This document shows positions 18,086-24,793 of a DNA stretch of 24,793 nucleotides, one piece after another; positions within the stretch are counted from its first letter, which is position 1; each line of letters opens with the position of its first letter. The position numbers and the translations under genes are program-made. Source of the stretch: Veillonella sp. AM51-8BH (lineage in GTDB: Bacteria; Bacillota; Negativicutes; Veillonellales; Veillonellaceae); NCBI RefSeq assembly GCF_003463825.1, contig NZ_QSDY01000028.1, forward strand, positions 1 through 24,793. Reading direction: 5' to 3'. The notes beneath the pieces are model-generated. The model was not told the origin of the DNA, did no database searches, and was given only the letters and a program-made list of their open reading frames with translations.

Positions 18086-18829
18086 CTACATCACCATACC
18101 GCCATCTACATTGATGACTTGGCCTGTAATATAGTTAGCAAAATCGCTAGCAAGGAATGTTGCTACTGTTGCTACTTCTTCAGCATCAGCCATACGGCCC
18201 AATGGAATTTCAGCAACCATAGCTTCTTTAACTTTTTCTGGCAATACGTCAGTCATATCAGTATTGATAAATCCTGGTGCAATAGCATTAACAGTAATGC
18301 CACGGCTCGCTAATTCTTTAGCGCAGGATTTAGTGAATCCAATTACGCCAGCTTTAGAAGCTGCGTAGTTAGTTTGACCGGCATTACCCATAACGCCTAC
18401 AACAGATGTCATGTTAATAATATGACCAGAACGTTGTTTCATCATGATTTTAGATACTGCTTTAGTTACTAAATATACACCTTTAAGGTTGATATCTATA
18501 ACAGCATCAAAATCTTCGTCTTTCATACGCATCAACAAACCGTCACGCGTAATACCCGCATTATTTACGAGAATATCAATGTGACCAAACTCTTTGTGAG
18601 CTTCTTCCACCATAGCTGCAACTTCATCAGCATTAGCTACATTGGCTTTAATTTTAATGGCTTTACGGCCTAAAGCTTGTACAGCTTCAACAGTTTCTTG
18701 AGCTGCACCTTCGCTACCGCTATAGTTAACTACCACATCAGCACCAGATTTTGCCAAATTGATAGCTACAGCGCGACCAATGCCACGGGATGCGCCAGTT
18801 ACAATGGCTACTTTACCCTCTAAATGCAT
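18086..18829 (-). CDS. fabG: 3-oxoacyl-ACP reductase
   Basis: FabG reduces 3-ketoacyl-ACP with NADPH, the first reduction of each elongation cycle. The 247-residue short-chain dehydrogenase has the nucleotide motif TGASRGIG (11-18), NNAG (89-92) and the catalytic S142, Y155 and K159 (NYAASKAG). The C-terminus GQVINVDGGMVM is typical of FabG. Its ATG at 18829 comes one base after the fabD stop, with AAAGGGG as the ribosome site, so the two genes are translationally linked. No anomalies are seen. Confidence 0.97.
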   Translation of the reverse strand: MHLEGKVAIVTGASRGIGRAVAINLAKSGADVVVNYSGSEGAAQETVEAVQALGRKAIKIKANVANADEVAAMVEEAHKEFGHIDILVNNAGITRDGLLMRMKDEDFDAVIDINLKGVYLVTKAVSKIMMKQRSGHIINMTSVVGVMGNAGQTNYAASKAGVIGFTKSCAKELASRGITVNAIAPGFINTDMTDVLPEKVKEAMVAEIPLGRMADAEEVATVATFLASDFANYITGQVINVDGGMVM

Positions 18830-18830
18830 T

Positions 18831-19772
18831 TTATCGAACCCCTTTCAAAAATTCAAGCGTTTTCTCTAAGGATGCAATGTCTTCAACATTGGCTAATTCC
18901 ATATCTTTATTGATCTTTTTAGTAAAGCCAGTAAGTACTTTACCAGGACCTACTTCAACGAATCGAGTTACACCAAAGTTAACCATTTCAGCTACGCAGT
19001 CTTCCCACAATACAGGGTTAGCAGCTTGTGTAACTAAGGACTCTTTAATTTCGTTTGCATTAGTCAAAATTTTACCTGTAACATTTGCTACTACAGGAAT
19101 TTGAGCATCGCTCACTTGGATTTTATCCAACTCTTCTTTTAAACGAAGAGCCGCAGGTTCCATCAAACGGCTGTGGAATGGAGCACTTACAGGAAGCATA
19201 ACAGCACGTTTTGCACCAGCTTCTTTCATCTTTTCTGCTGCAGTTTCTACCGCTGCTGTTTCACCAGCAATAACGATTTGACCTGGGCAGTTGAAGTTAA
19301 CTGCTTGTACAGAACCAACAGAATCGTTAACCTCTTTACAAATTTCTACAACTTGTTCACGAGGTAAAGCTAGAATTGCGGCCATAGCACCTTTGCCCAA
19401 TGGCACAGCTTCTTGCATATATTCACCGCGTTTATGAACAACATACACAGCATCTTTAAAGTTCAATACACCTGCTGCTACAAGAGCGCTGTATTCACCA
19501 AGACTATGACCACCTACGATATCAGGTGTAAAGCCTTGCTCTTTAAGGACTTCATAGCAAGCTACAGATGCAGTTAAAATAGCTGGTTGTGTATTAGCTG
19601 TTTTAACAAGTTCAGTATCAGGACCTTCAAAGCACAATTTGGTAATAGAGTAACCAAGTGCTTCATCAGCTTCTTCAAAACGTTGTTTCACAATAGGATA
19701 TGCATTGTACAAATCTTGTAACATGCCTACTTTTTGGGAACCTTGACCGGGAAAAACAAATGCCGTTTTCAT
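18831..19772 (-). CDS. fabD: Malonyl-CoA:ACP transacylase
   Basis: FabD moves malonyl groups from CoA to ACP. The 313-residue product has the N-terminal FPGQGSQ (7-13), the nucleophile motif GHSLGE with Ser90, and the catalytic His200 in APFHSRLM. The longest frame starts at a TTG at 19793 inside the end of fabK, but AGGAGG lies five bases before the ATG at 19772 and the family begins MKTAFVFPGQG there. The gap to the fabK stop is ten bases, and fabG follows after one base. Length matches the family. Confidence 0.97.
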   Translation of the reverse strand: MKTAFVFPGQGSQKVGMLQDLYNAYPIVKQRFEEADEALGYSITKLCFEGPDTELVKTANTQPAILTASVACYEVLKEQGFTPDIVGGHSLGEYSALVAAGVLNFKDAVYVVHKRGEYMQEAVPLGKGAMAAILALPREQVVEICKEVNDSVGSVQAVNFNCPGQIVIAGETAAVETAAEKMKEAGAKRAVMLPVSAPFHSRLMEPAALRLKEELDKIQVSDAQIPVVANVTGKILTNANEIKESLVTQAANPVLWEDCVAEMVNFGVTRFVEVGPGKVLTGFTKKINKDMELANVEDIASLEKTLEFLKGVR

Positions 19773-19782
19773 AAGGGCCTCC

Positions 19783-20727
19783 TTATTTACCAAGACCTTG
19801 AAGGTTTTTAATTACAGTTTCAGTTTCAGTCATAATATCTTTGATAATAGTTGCACATGGTTTAACATCTGTTAACATACCAGAGATTTGGCCGATCATT
19901 ACGGAACCTTCTTTTACATCACCATCAATAGCAGCTTTGCGAAGTGTACCTGCACCTAAGTTTTCTAACTCTTCTTTAGAGCCACCGCTAAATTCAAGGG
20001 ATTTATATTTATGTGCCAATGCATTATCAATGATACGTACAGGGTGACCTGTTGTTAAACCAGTCATAACTGTAGCGCGATCTTTTGCTTTCAATACTGC
20101 ATTTTTGTAGTTTTCATGAGCAATACATTCTTCAGATAATACGAAGCGCGTACCCATTTGTACTGCTTGAGCGCCCAATGCAAAGGCTGCAGCCATACCA
20201 CGACCATCAGCAATACCACCAGCTGCAATAACTGGAACATCTACAGCATCTACTACTTGTGGAATCAATGCCATAGTAGTAATATCACCTACGTGACCAC
20301 CAGATTCTGTACCTTCTGCGATAATTGCATCAATACCACCACGTAACAAGCGTTTTGCAAGTAATACGGAAGCAACTACAGGGATTACTTTAGTACCGAT
20401 TTCTTTTAAAGCTGGAATGTACACGCCAGGATTACCAGCACCTGTTGTAATTACAGGAACGCGTTCTTCCACAACTACTTCCATAACTTCTTTAACAAAT
20501 GGAGACATGAGCATAATATTACAACCAAATGGTTTGTTTGTGCGCTCTTTTAATTTGTGAATTTCATTACGGAAAATATCAGGAGGCATATGACCAGCCC
20601 CAATGATACCAAGGCCACCCGCTTCGGAAACAGCTGCCGCTAATTCTGCAGTACCGAGCCAAGCCATACCACCTTGTAAGATTGGGTACTCAATCTGCAA
20701 TAAATCACAAATGTCAGTCTTAATCAT
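19783..20727 (-). CDS. fabK: Enoyl-ACP reductase II (FMN-dependent)
   Basis: FabK is the flavin-dependent, triclosan-insensitive enoyl-ACP reductase that completes each elongation cycle. The 314-residue product has PILQGGMAWLG (15-25), the FabK-type ESGGHVGDI with His at about 145, and the FMN phosphate-binding AAGGIADGRG and GAQAVQMGTRF. It lies between fabH and fabD, the usual place for fabK in Firmicutes operons. AAGGAGG precedes the ATG at 20727. No fabI appears in this window. The FabK-like paralogue at 16770 lacks the GGHVGDI form and carries cysteines instead, so this gene is the better candidate for the main reductase. Confidence 0.95.
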   Translation of the reverse strand: MIKTDICDLLQIEYPILQGGMAWLGTAELAAAVSEAGGLGIIGAGHMPPDIFRNEIHKLKERTNKPFGCNIMLMSPFVKEVMEVVVEERVPVITTGAGNPGVYIPALKEIGTKVIPVVASVLLAKRLLRGGIDAIIAEGTESGGHVGDITTMALIPQVVDAVDVPVIAAGGIADGRGMAAAFALGAQAVQMGTRFVLSEECIAHENYKNAVLKAKDRATVMTGLTTGHPVRIIDNALAHKYKSLEFSGGSKEELENLGAGTLRKAAIDGDVKEGSVMIGQISGMLTDVKPCATIIKDIMTETETVIKNLQGLGK

Positions 20728-20742
20728 CTTGATGTGTCCTCC

Positions 20743-21738
20743 TTAATACCATTTCAAGACAAGGCTAGCCCATGTAAGGCCTGCACCAAATCCTGCAAAC
20801 GCAACATTATCGCCGCGTTTGAAACGCCCTTCACGATTAGCTTCGTCCAAAGCTATCGCTACAGACGCGGCAGATGTATTACCATACTTATGTAAATTAA
20901 CAAACACTTTTTCCATCGGCATATGTAAGCGTTTTGCAGCCGAATCAATAATACGAATATTTGCTTGATGTGGAATGAAGAAATCCAACTCATTAAGTTC
21001 CATTCCAGCTCGTTCTAAAGATTTTAAAACAGTACGCCCCATCGTTTTAACAGCAAATTTATATACTTCAGAACCATCCATATGAATGAATGTTAAACCT
21101 TCTTCAATGCGTTGGTCATTGGCAACTACGGCTGTACCACCTGCAGGAATACAAAGAGATGGACCACCAGTACCGTCGGCACCCATATCAACACCTTTAA
21201 TCCCATAACCTTCAGGGACTTCAGATACTACTGCGGCACCAGCGCCATCACCAAAGAGGATACTTGTACTACGATCCTTCCAATTTACTCGACGGGAGAG
21301 AATTTCAGCGCCCACAACGAGCACCTTTTTGTATAAACCGGAGCTAATATAGCTAGCTGCAGTAATCAATCCATATACAAAGCCAGAGCATGCAGCTTGT
21401 AAATCATAGGCCGCTGCATTCTTAGCGCCTAAATTCGCTTGTAATACACAAGCGGCTGAAGGAATAATCATATCCGGTGTTAAGGTAGCAAAAATAATCA
21501 CGTCTATATCTTCGGCACTAACCTTAGCCATTTGCATAGCTTTTTTTGCTGCCTCAGTCGCCATATAGGATGTATTCATACCTTCCGGTGCAATGCGTCG
21601 TTCCTCAATACCAGTACGTTCTCTAATCCATTGGTCATTGGTATCAACCATTTTTTCTAGATCAAAGTTTGTTACTACATTGTCAGGAAGGAAGCTCCCA
21701 GTACCAATGATTCCAACCGGTTTACTCATCATAGTCAT
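20743..21738 (-). CDS. fabH: Beta-ketoacyl-ACP synthase III
   Basis: FabH starts fatty acid synthesis by condensing acyl-CoA with malonyl-ACP. The 331-residue product shows the catalytic triad: Cys at about 117 (QAACSGF), His at about 256 (IPHQAN) and Asn at about 286 (YGNTSAAS), with GFGAGLTW at the C-terminus. The ATG at 21738 overlaps the end of plsX by 17 bases; AAGGAG lies nine bases before it, inside plsX. Two more in-frame ATGs follow within ten bases, but the first has the best spacing. It is followed by fabK after 15 bases. Confidence 0.97.
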   Translation of the reverse strand: MTMMSKPVGIIGTGSFLPDNVVTNFDLEKMVDTNDQWIRERTGIEERRIAPEGMNTSYMATEAAKKAMQMAKVSAEDIDVIIFATLTPDMIIPSAACVLQANLGAKNAAAYDLQAACSGFVYGLITAASYISSGLYKKVLVVGAEILSRRVNWKDRSTSILFGDGAGAAVVSEVPEGYGIKGVDMGADGTGGPSLCIPAGGTAVVANDQRIEEGLTFIHMDGSEVYKFAVKTMGRTVLKSLERAGMELNELDFFIPHQANIRIIDSAAKRLHMPMEKVFVNLHKYGNTSAASVAIALDEANREGRFKRGDNVAFAGFGAGLTWASLVLKWY

Positions 21739-22750
21739 ACTTCAAGGCTCCTTCAATATCCATTGTTTCTCTTATGTGTTGAATAATTTTACGTTCTACT
21801 AAATCACTAGCAATTTCAATAGCAGTTTTAATCTCTTTAGCTTTGGAGCTACCATGAGCAATCATAAACACCCCGTTAACCCCTAAGAGTGGAGCACCAC
21901 CATTTTCTGTGTGATCTAAGCGTTTTGCCATCTTTTTTAAAGCTGGCTTTACAAGCATAGCACCAATTTTGGCAAAAATACTACCTGCCATAATGCTATC
22001 CTTCACTAATTGTGTAAGACCTGTTACCAAGCCTTCTGCGAATTTAAGTACCACATTACCGACAAAACCATCGCAAACAACAACATCTACGACCCCTTTG
22101 GGAATATCACGGCCTTCAATATTACCACTGAAATTAATAGTTTTCATACGTTCCAAAATTGGATATGTGGCTAGAACGACATCGTTCCCCTTAGTGGCTT
22201 CTTCGCCAATATTTAATAACCCTACTGTAGGTTCTTCTTTACCTAATAAAAGTTTTGCATATTCAGAACCCATCAATGCACCTTGTACAAGATGTTTTGG
22301 TTTACAATTTGAGTTAGCACCAGAATCTAACATAACAGTAATACCACTAACTGTTGGCATCGGGGTTGCAATAACCGGGCGATCAACCCCCTTAATACGA
22401 CCGAGGCCAAACAATGCAGCTGCTACAGCAGCACCTGTGCTACCAGGAGCAATCACGGCATCGCAAACATTATCACGAACTAAAGATGTTGCTACCACAA
22501 TGGATGCGTCCTTTTTCTTACGCAATGCTTGTCCTGGATGCTCATCCATACCGATAACTTGACTGGCATGATGTACAGAAATGCATGGATTCTTAGCTTC
22601 ATTCCTAGCTTCTAATATATTAAAAATTTGCTGCTCATCGCCGACGAGCACCACTTCAATGTGTTCATTTGCTCGTACGGCTTCAATAGATCCTAGTACA
22701 GTCTCCAATGGAGCAAAGTCGCCACCCATGGCGTCTATTGCAATTTTCAT
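21722..22750 (-). CDS. plsX: Phosphate acyltransferase PlsX
   Basis: PlsX makes acyl-phosphate from acyl-ACP and phosphate, feeding PlsY in membrane phospholipid synthesis. The 342-residue product starts with the family signature MKIAIDAMGGDFAP and contains the region with DSGANSNCKP (about 142-151), GLLNIGEE and DVVVCDGFVGNVVLK. Length is normal. The ATG at 22750 lies three bases after the fapR stop with only a weak ribosome site, which suggests coupling to fapR, and its end overlaps fabH by 17 bases. Confidence 0.97.
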   Translation of the reverse strand: MKIAIDAMGGDFAPLETVLGSIEAVRANEHIEVVLVGDEQQIFNILEARNEAKNPCISVHHASQVIGMDEHPGQALRKKKDASIVVATSLVRDNVCDAVIAPGSTGAAVAAALFGLGRIKGVDRPVIATPMPTVSGITVMLDSGANSNCKPKHLVQGALMGSEYAKLLLGKEEPTVGLLNIGEEATKGNDVVLATYPILERMKTINFSGNIEGRDIPKGVVDVVVCDGFVGNVVLKFAEGLVTGLTQLVKDSIMAGSIFAKIGAMLVKPALKKMAKRLDHTENGGAPLLGVNGVFMIAHGSSKAKEIKTAIEIASDLVERKIIQHIRETMDIEGALKYDYDE

Positions 22751-22753
22751 AAT

Positions 22754-23314
22754 CTACACCCTATTCTCTACGGATTCCATAATAAATTTTGCGCGAAATA
22801 CTTCTTTTATTTTATCTCGTATAATGACCCAAATAAAGAACTTATTACCACGGCGACGCACAATTTCTGCTTTTGCCACCAAATTAGTACCAGCTCCAAC
22901 TGGGTTTTTATATTTTATATTTCCAACCTCCGCAGAACAAACAGTAGTCCCCATGACTACCTTTGCGAGGGAATTTGCTTGAGCATATAAATACTGTGGC
23001 TCTACATATCCAAATCGATCTTCCATGTCAGAAGTAGTACGTAGCATTGATAAGGCTTGTTGTCCTTCCGTAACATCGATCAGTTCACCAACCACTTCGT
23101 ACGGTACATGTTCTACCGCTTCTTGTGATTGACCTGTAGCCATGACGCGTATGCGTTCACGCAATTCAGGAATGCCCAACTCTAGACGATCCAGACGAAT
23201 CGTTGGCACACTTACATTAAAATGCGTAGCCAATTCTTCATCAGTAAGAAATGGCGTAATATTCAGTTTTTCTTGTAACTGCTTCTGGCGCTCTTGCTTC
23301 TTTAACCGACTCAT
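22754..23314 (-). CDS. fapR: Transcription factor FapR
   Basis: FapR represses fatty acid and phospholipid genes until it binds malonyl-CoA. The 186-residue product has an N-terminal DeoR-like helix-turn-helix (about 8-60; FLTDEELATHFNVSVPTIRLDRLELGIPE) and a C-terminal hot-dog ligand domain (about 75-186, with YGYVEPQYLYAQ-like and GNIKYKNPVGAG segments), matching the family in order and length. ATG at 23314 with AAAGGTGG four bases before. It opens the fatty acid operon and a likely FapR box lies 12 bases upstream, so it probably controls itself together with the downstream genes, as in Bacillus. Confidence 0.95.
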   Translation of the reverse strand: MSRLKKQERQKQLQEKLNITPFLTDEELATHFNVSVPTIRLDRLELGIPELRERIRVMATGQSQEAVEHVPYEVVGELIDVTEGQQALSMLRTTSDMEDRFGYVEPQYLYAQANSLAKVVMGTTVCSAEVGNIKYKNPVGAGTNLVAKAEIVRRRGNKFFIWVIIRDKIKEVFRAKFIMESVENRV

Positions 23315-23325
23315 GGGACCACCTT

Positions 23326-23342
23326 TTATGACCTAGTATTAA
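23326..23342. promoter_or_regulatory. Probable FapR operator
   Basis: TTATGACCTAGTATTAA agrees at 14 of 17 positions with TTAGTACCTRGTACTAA, the FapR box as I recall it from Bacillus, and is a near-palindrome. It lies just downstream of the predicted fapR transcription start and 12 bases before its ATG, a position suited to repression. The consensus is from memory. Confidence 0.7.
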
Positions 23343-23354
23343 TATTACATCCTA

Positions 23355-23383
23355 AGTATATACAATAATTCCCTTGTTGGCAA
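23355..23383 (-). promoter_or_regulatory. Promoter of the fapR-plsX-fab operon
   Basis: On the minus strand TTGCCA (23378-23383) and TATACT (23355-23360) are separated by exactly 17 bases. The predicted start is near 23348, followed directly by the FapR box. The rest of the 304-base gap 23315-23618 holds two terminator hairpins and AT-rich DNA; no gene is seen in it. Confidence 0.65.
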
Positions 23384-23475
23384 GGCTTTTCATACATATA
23401 GTAACAGATTTTCTACATATATACCAAATATAGTTATTATTTTATATTTAAGTATCTTTTTGTTTATAAAAGTAT

Positions 23476-23524
23476 AAAAAAATGCCACTATTCTACAGCT
23501 TTATATTACTATAAAATAATGGCA
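23476..23524 (-). terminator. Second, long hairpin with T-run behind rpmF
   Basis: TGCCACTATT (23483-23492) pairs with AATAATGGCA (23515-23524), ten pairs with one G-U on the minus-strand RNA, closing a 22-base loop. On the minus strand seven T follow (23476-23482). It lies 50 bases past the main rpmF terminator and may be a back-up terminator shielding fapR. Confidence 0.6.
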
Positions 23525-23573
23525 CTGACTAATGCATATCAAGTATATTAAGTTATATATTACTAAAAGTATA

Positions 23574-23602
23574 CAAAAAAAAACGCCTACTACAGTAGGC
23601 GT
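23574..23602 (-). terminator. Intrinsic terminator after rpmF
   Basis: A perfect 8-bp stem (ACGCCTAC at 23583-23590 with GTAGGCGT at 23595-23602, loop TACA) is followed on the minus strand by nine T. It begins 16 bases after the rpmF stop codon. Confidence 0.92.
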
Positions 23603-23618
23603 CTTTTTAGCTCACATA

Positions 23619-23795
23619 TTAAGCATTAGCTACTACTTGCTCACCTTTATAGTGACCACATGTAGGGCAAACACGATGAGGCATCATAGGTTCGTGGCAT
23701 TGTGGGCATGCTACATAACCAGGAGCTTCCAATTTCCAATTAGCACGACGTCGATCGCGACGGCATTTAGACAATCTACGCTTAGGTACTGCCAT
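23619..23795 (-). CDS. rpmF: 50S ribosomal protein L32 (zinc-ribbon type)
   Basis: Small basic protein of the large ribosomal subunit, 58 residues, starting [18 protein letters not shown] as L32 does. Two CxxC pairs (CPQC and CPTC, about residues 32-48) form the zinc ribbon, so this is the zinc-binding (C+) form. The open frame extends 40 codons upstream but the strong AAGGAGGT five to six bases before the ATG at 23795 fixes the start. The gene follows the DUF177 protein by 25 bases, the usual pairing, and ends before a strong terminator. Confidence 0.97.
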   Translation of the reverse strand: MAVPKRRLSKCRRDRRRANWKLEAPGYVACPQCHEPMMPHRVCPTCGHYKGEQVVANA

Positions 23796-23820
23796 TCTCT
23801 GCACCTCCTTAGTACAATCA

Positions 23821-24333
23821 TTAGGACAATCTATCATCTTTCTCATCAAGCAAAGCACGTAACTCTGCAAATCGAGGATCCACCACAAAGGATTCACAAG
23901 AACAAGGTGAAACATTTAAATTTGCTCCGCAATGAACGCACAATCCTTTGCAATCATCCTGACATAACACTTGAGAGGGCTCATTGATGATTAATGTATC
24001 CCTAATTAGTTCAGTTAAGTCAATTTCCTCTCCATCGAAAGGAATCACATCTTCAGTAGACTCTCTAGAGTCACTAAAGATTTCCTCAAAGGAATCCTTA
24101 CGATCTTGCTCTGTTGTAGTTAAACAACGAGAACATTCGTAAGCGCCTTTAGACTCTATCGAACCTTGAACGATGTAATTTTGACCATCAAACCAAAACT
24201 CACCATTAATGGTTATATCATGACGGCTCCAAGGAAAAGCAGTTACGTCACCAAGCTCAGAGGATGGTATCGTATAGCTATAAGGAAATTTCTTTCCTAT
24301 ATGTTCTTTTGCTTGCTCTACTTGCAGTTTCAT
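23821..24333 (-). CDS. DUF177 / YceD family protein
   Basis: Member of the YceD/DUF177 family, which is nearly always next to rpmF and is linked to rRNA or ribosome metabolism in bacteria and plastids; the molecular role is not settled. The 170-residue product has the family features: a central CSRC pair (C67, C70), then C124/C128, CVHCG (C132, C135), and CSC (C144, C146) followed by [11 protein letters not shown]. An in-frame ATG exists at 24351, but the -10 box of the promoter is at 24355-24360, so 24351 would be upstream of the transcript start. GAGGT lies six bases before the ATG at 24333, which is the real start. Predicted 5' leader is only about 15 bases. Confidence 0.93.
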   Translation of the reverse strand: MKLQVEQAKEHIGKKFPYSYTIPSSELGDVTAFPWSRHDITINGEFWFDGQNYIVQGSIESKGAYECSRCLTTTEQDRKDSFEEIFSDSRESTEDVIPFDGEEIDLTELIRDTLIINEPSQVLCQDDCKGLCVHCGANLNVSPCSCESFVVDPRFAELRALLDEKDDRLS

Positions 24334-24354
24334 AATCTTACCTCGACTCATAAT

Positions 24355-24383
24355 ATTATAAACATGACATAGTGCTTTGTCAA
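24355..24383 (-). promoter_or_regulatory. Consensus sigma-70 promoter for DUF177-rpmF
   Basis: On the minus strand a perfect TTGACA (24378-24383) and a perfect TATAAT (24355-24360) are 17 bases apart. The -35 box abuts the T-run of the rubredoxin terminator. The expected start is near 24348. A promoter with both boxes perfect suits constitutive ribosomal protein expression. Confidence 0.9.
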
Positions 24384-24424
24384 ATAAAAAAGACTATCTT
24401 AAGCGGACTCAAGATAGTCTTTTT
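24384..24424 (-). terminator. Intrinsic terminator of the rubredoxin gene
   Basis: A 14-bp stem (24387-24400 with 24411-24424, core AGACTATCTT/AAGATAGTCT) closes a 10-base loop. On the minus strand it is followed by a T-run. It begins 10 bases after the rubredoxin stop codon. Confidence 0.9.
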
Positions 24425-24434
24425 GGTAAGTCAA

Positions 24435-24569
24435 TTACATTTTTTCGAATTGGTCTTTACCAACACCGCAAATTGGGCAAACATAATCAGCTGGTTGATC
24501 TTCGAATTTTACGCCTTCAACAGCTTCGTCATAAACCCAACCACATACTACGCATACGTATTTTTCCAT
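24435..24569 (-). CDS. Rubredoxin, short-loop form
   Basis: Small iron protein that carries single electrons, often to superoxide reductase, rubrerythrin or other oxygen-detoxifying enzymes in anaerobes. The 44-residue product begins [16 protein letters not shown] and ends [15 protein letters not shown]. Two CxxCG pairs (C6, C9 and about C33, C36) bind one iron. It is 7-9 residues shorter than common rubredoxins because the loop after YDEA is reduced; a similar short form is known in Desulfovibrio desulfuricans. AGGAGG lies about eight bases before the ATG. It has its own promoter and terminator and no partner gene is visible in the window. Confidence 0.95.
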   Translation of the reverse strand: MEKYVCVVCGWVYDEAVEGVKFEDQPADYVCPICGVGKDQFEKM

Positions 24570-24623
24570 GAGTATTTCCTCCTTCACTTGAAAATTATTG
24601 TTTAATGTTTATCTTTTATAATT

Positions 24624-24638
24624 CAGATACTCTATCTG
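24624..24638. promoter_or_regulatory. Inverted repeat at the rubredoxin transcription start
   Basis: CAGATACTCTATCTG has perfect 6-base arms around three bases and lies directly after the -10 box, around the predicted start site. It is placed as a repressor operator would be. The regulator is unknown; it does not match a full PerR box. Confidence 0.4.
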
Positions 24639-24644
24639 TAATGT

Positions 24645-24673
24645 AGTATATCAAAGATATCGAAACTTTTCAA
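24645..24673 (-). promoter_or_regulatory. Promoter of the rubredoxin gene
   Basis: On the minus strand TTGAAA (24668-24673) and TATACT (24645-24650) are 17 bases apart. The start would be near 24638, giving a leader of about 70 bases. Confidence 0.6.
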
Positions 24674-24715
24674 TACTCATTTTCTTAATTTCTCATTTTT
24701 TATAATATTTATAAA

Positions 24716-24750
24716 GCATATATAATATGCGGATTTGTGCTATATATCAA
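24716..24750 (-). promoter_or_regulatory. Second candidate minus-strand promoter with overlapping palindrome
   Basis: TTGATA (24745-24750) and TATTAT (24722-24727) are 17 bases apart on the minus strand. The -10 box lies inside the inverted repeat GCATATATAATATGC (24716-24730). No gene other than rubredoxin follows; the remaining DNA up to the window end shows nothing else I can support. Confidence 0.35.
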
Positions 24751-24793
24751 TTTGAAATCTATTATCATTAGACACTTTTAGACTCAATTCCCC

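Noticed and set aside
21969..22562. Plus-strand open frame of 197 residues
   Set aside because: It lies entirely antisense to plsX, whose protein is clearly recognisable; low-complexity S/T/P-rich translation typical of a shadow frame.
23530..23573. Small RNA gene between the two hairpins behind rpmF as an annotated feature
   Set aside because: A TATACT-like box is present but its -35 would lie in the rpmF terminator; too little evidence, so kept only as a possibility in a finding.
23532..23987. Plus-strand open frame of 151 residues
   Set aside because: It runs antisense through rpmF, its terminator and the DUF177 gene; composition is that of a shadow frame and it has no ribosome site.
24661..24690. 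Short minus-strand frame MSIEKFRYL in the rubredoxin upstream region
   Set aside because: Nine codons, no Shine-Dalgarno site, and it runs into the rubredoxin promoter.

Overview
The window looks like a core-chromosome segment of a low-GC member of the Negativicutes, most likely Veillonella. This is inferred from AT-rich intergenic DNA, AGGAGG ribosome sites, a FapR-type fatty acid regulator, FabK instead of FabI, a zinc-ribbon L32 protein and the order plsX-fabH-fabK-fabD-fabG-acpP-fabF-rnc-smc-ftsY. No species can be proved from the sequence alone. No mobile element, CRISPR array, tRNA or rRNA gene was seen.

Layout, from the right end leftwards, because every gene except the first is on the minus strand. 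(1) 24435-24569: a 44-residue rubredoxin with its own promoter and terminator. (2) 24383-23574: a consensus promoter drives a DUF177/YceD protein and rpmF (L32), ending in a strong terminator with a second hairpin behind it. (3) 23383-14729: the fatty acid operon fapR-plsX-fabH-fabK-fabD-fabG-acpP-[FabK-like flavoprotein]-fabF-rnc. A probable FapR operator sits just after its promoter, and the operon ends in a terminator behind rnc. It covers phosphate acyl transfer, initiation, malonyl loading, elongation, the two reductions and the carrier protein. fabZ, fabI and acc genes are not in the window. (4) 14552-6218: radical SAM protein-smc-ftsY-unknown 127-residue protein-uvrB, mostly coupled by overlapping stop/start codons. 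(5) 6208-1486: uvrA-uvrC, so all three nucleotide excision repair genes lie together. (6) 94-1431, plus strand: a MATE-family transporter converging on uvrC, with a shared bidirectional terminator.

The most important observation is that fabF is frameshifted near its 3' end. The reading frame stops at 15564, but the missing conserved C-terminus (NSFGFGGHN motif) is intact in another frame and ends at 15491, where its TAA overlaps the rnc ATG. Other points of interest are a FapR operator candidate, an unrecognised protein between ftsY and uvrB, a FabK-like paralogue with a four-cysteine cluster, a GC-rich hairpin directly after acpP, and paired palindromes upstream of the smc transcription unit. 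Several true starts differ from the longest open frame: MATE, fabD, acpP, the FabK-like gene, the radical SAM gene, rpmF and DUF177.

The window is mostly ordinary housekeeping DNA; I found no convincing wholly new system.
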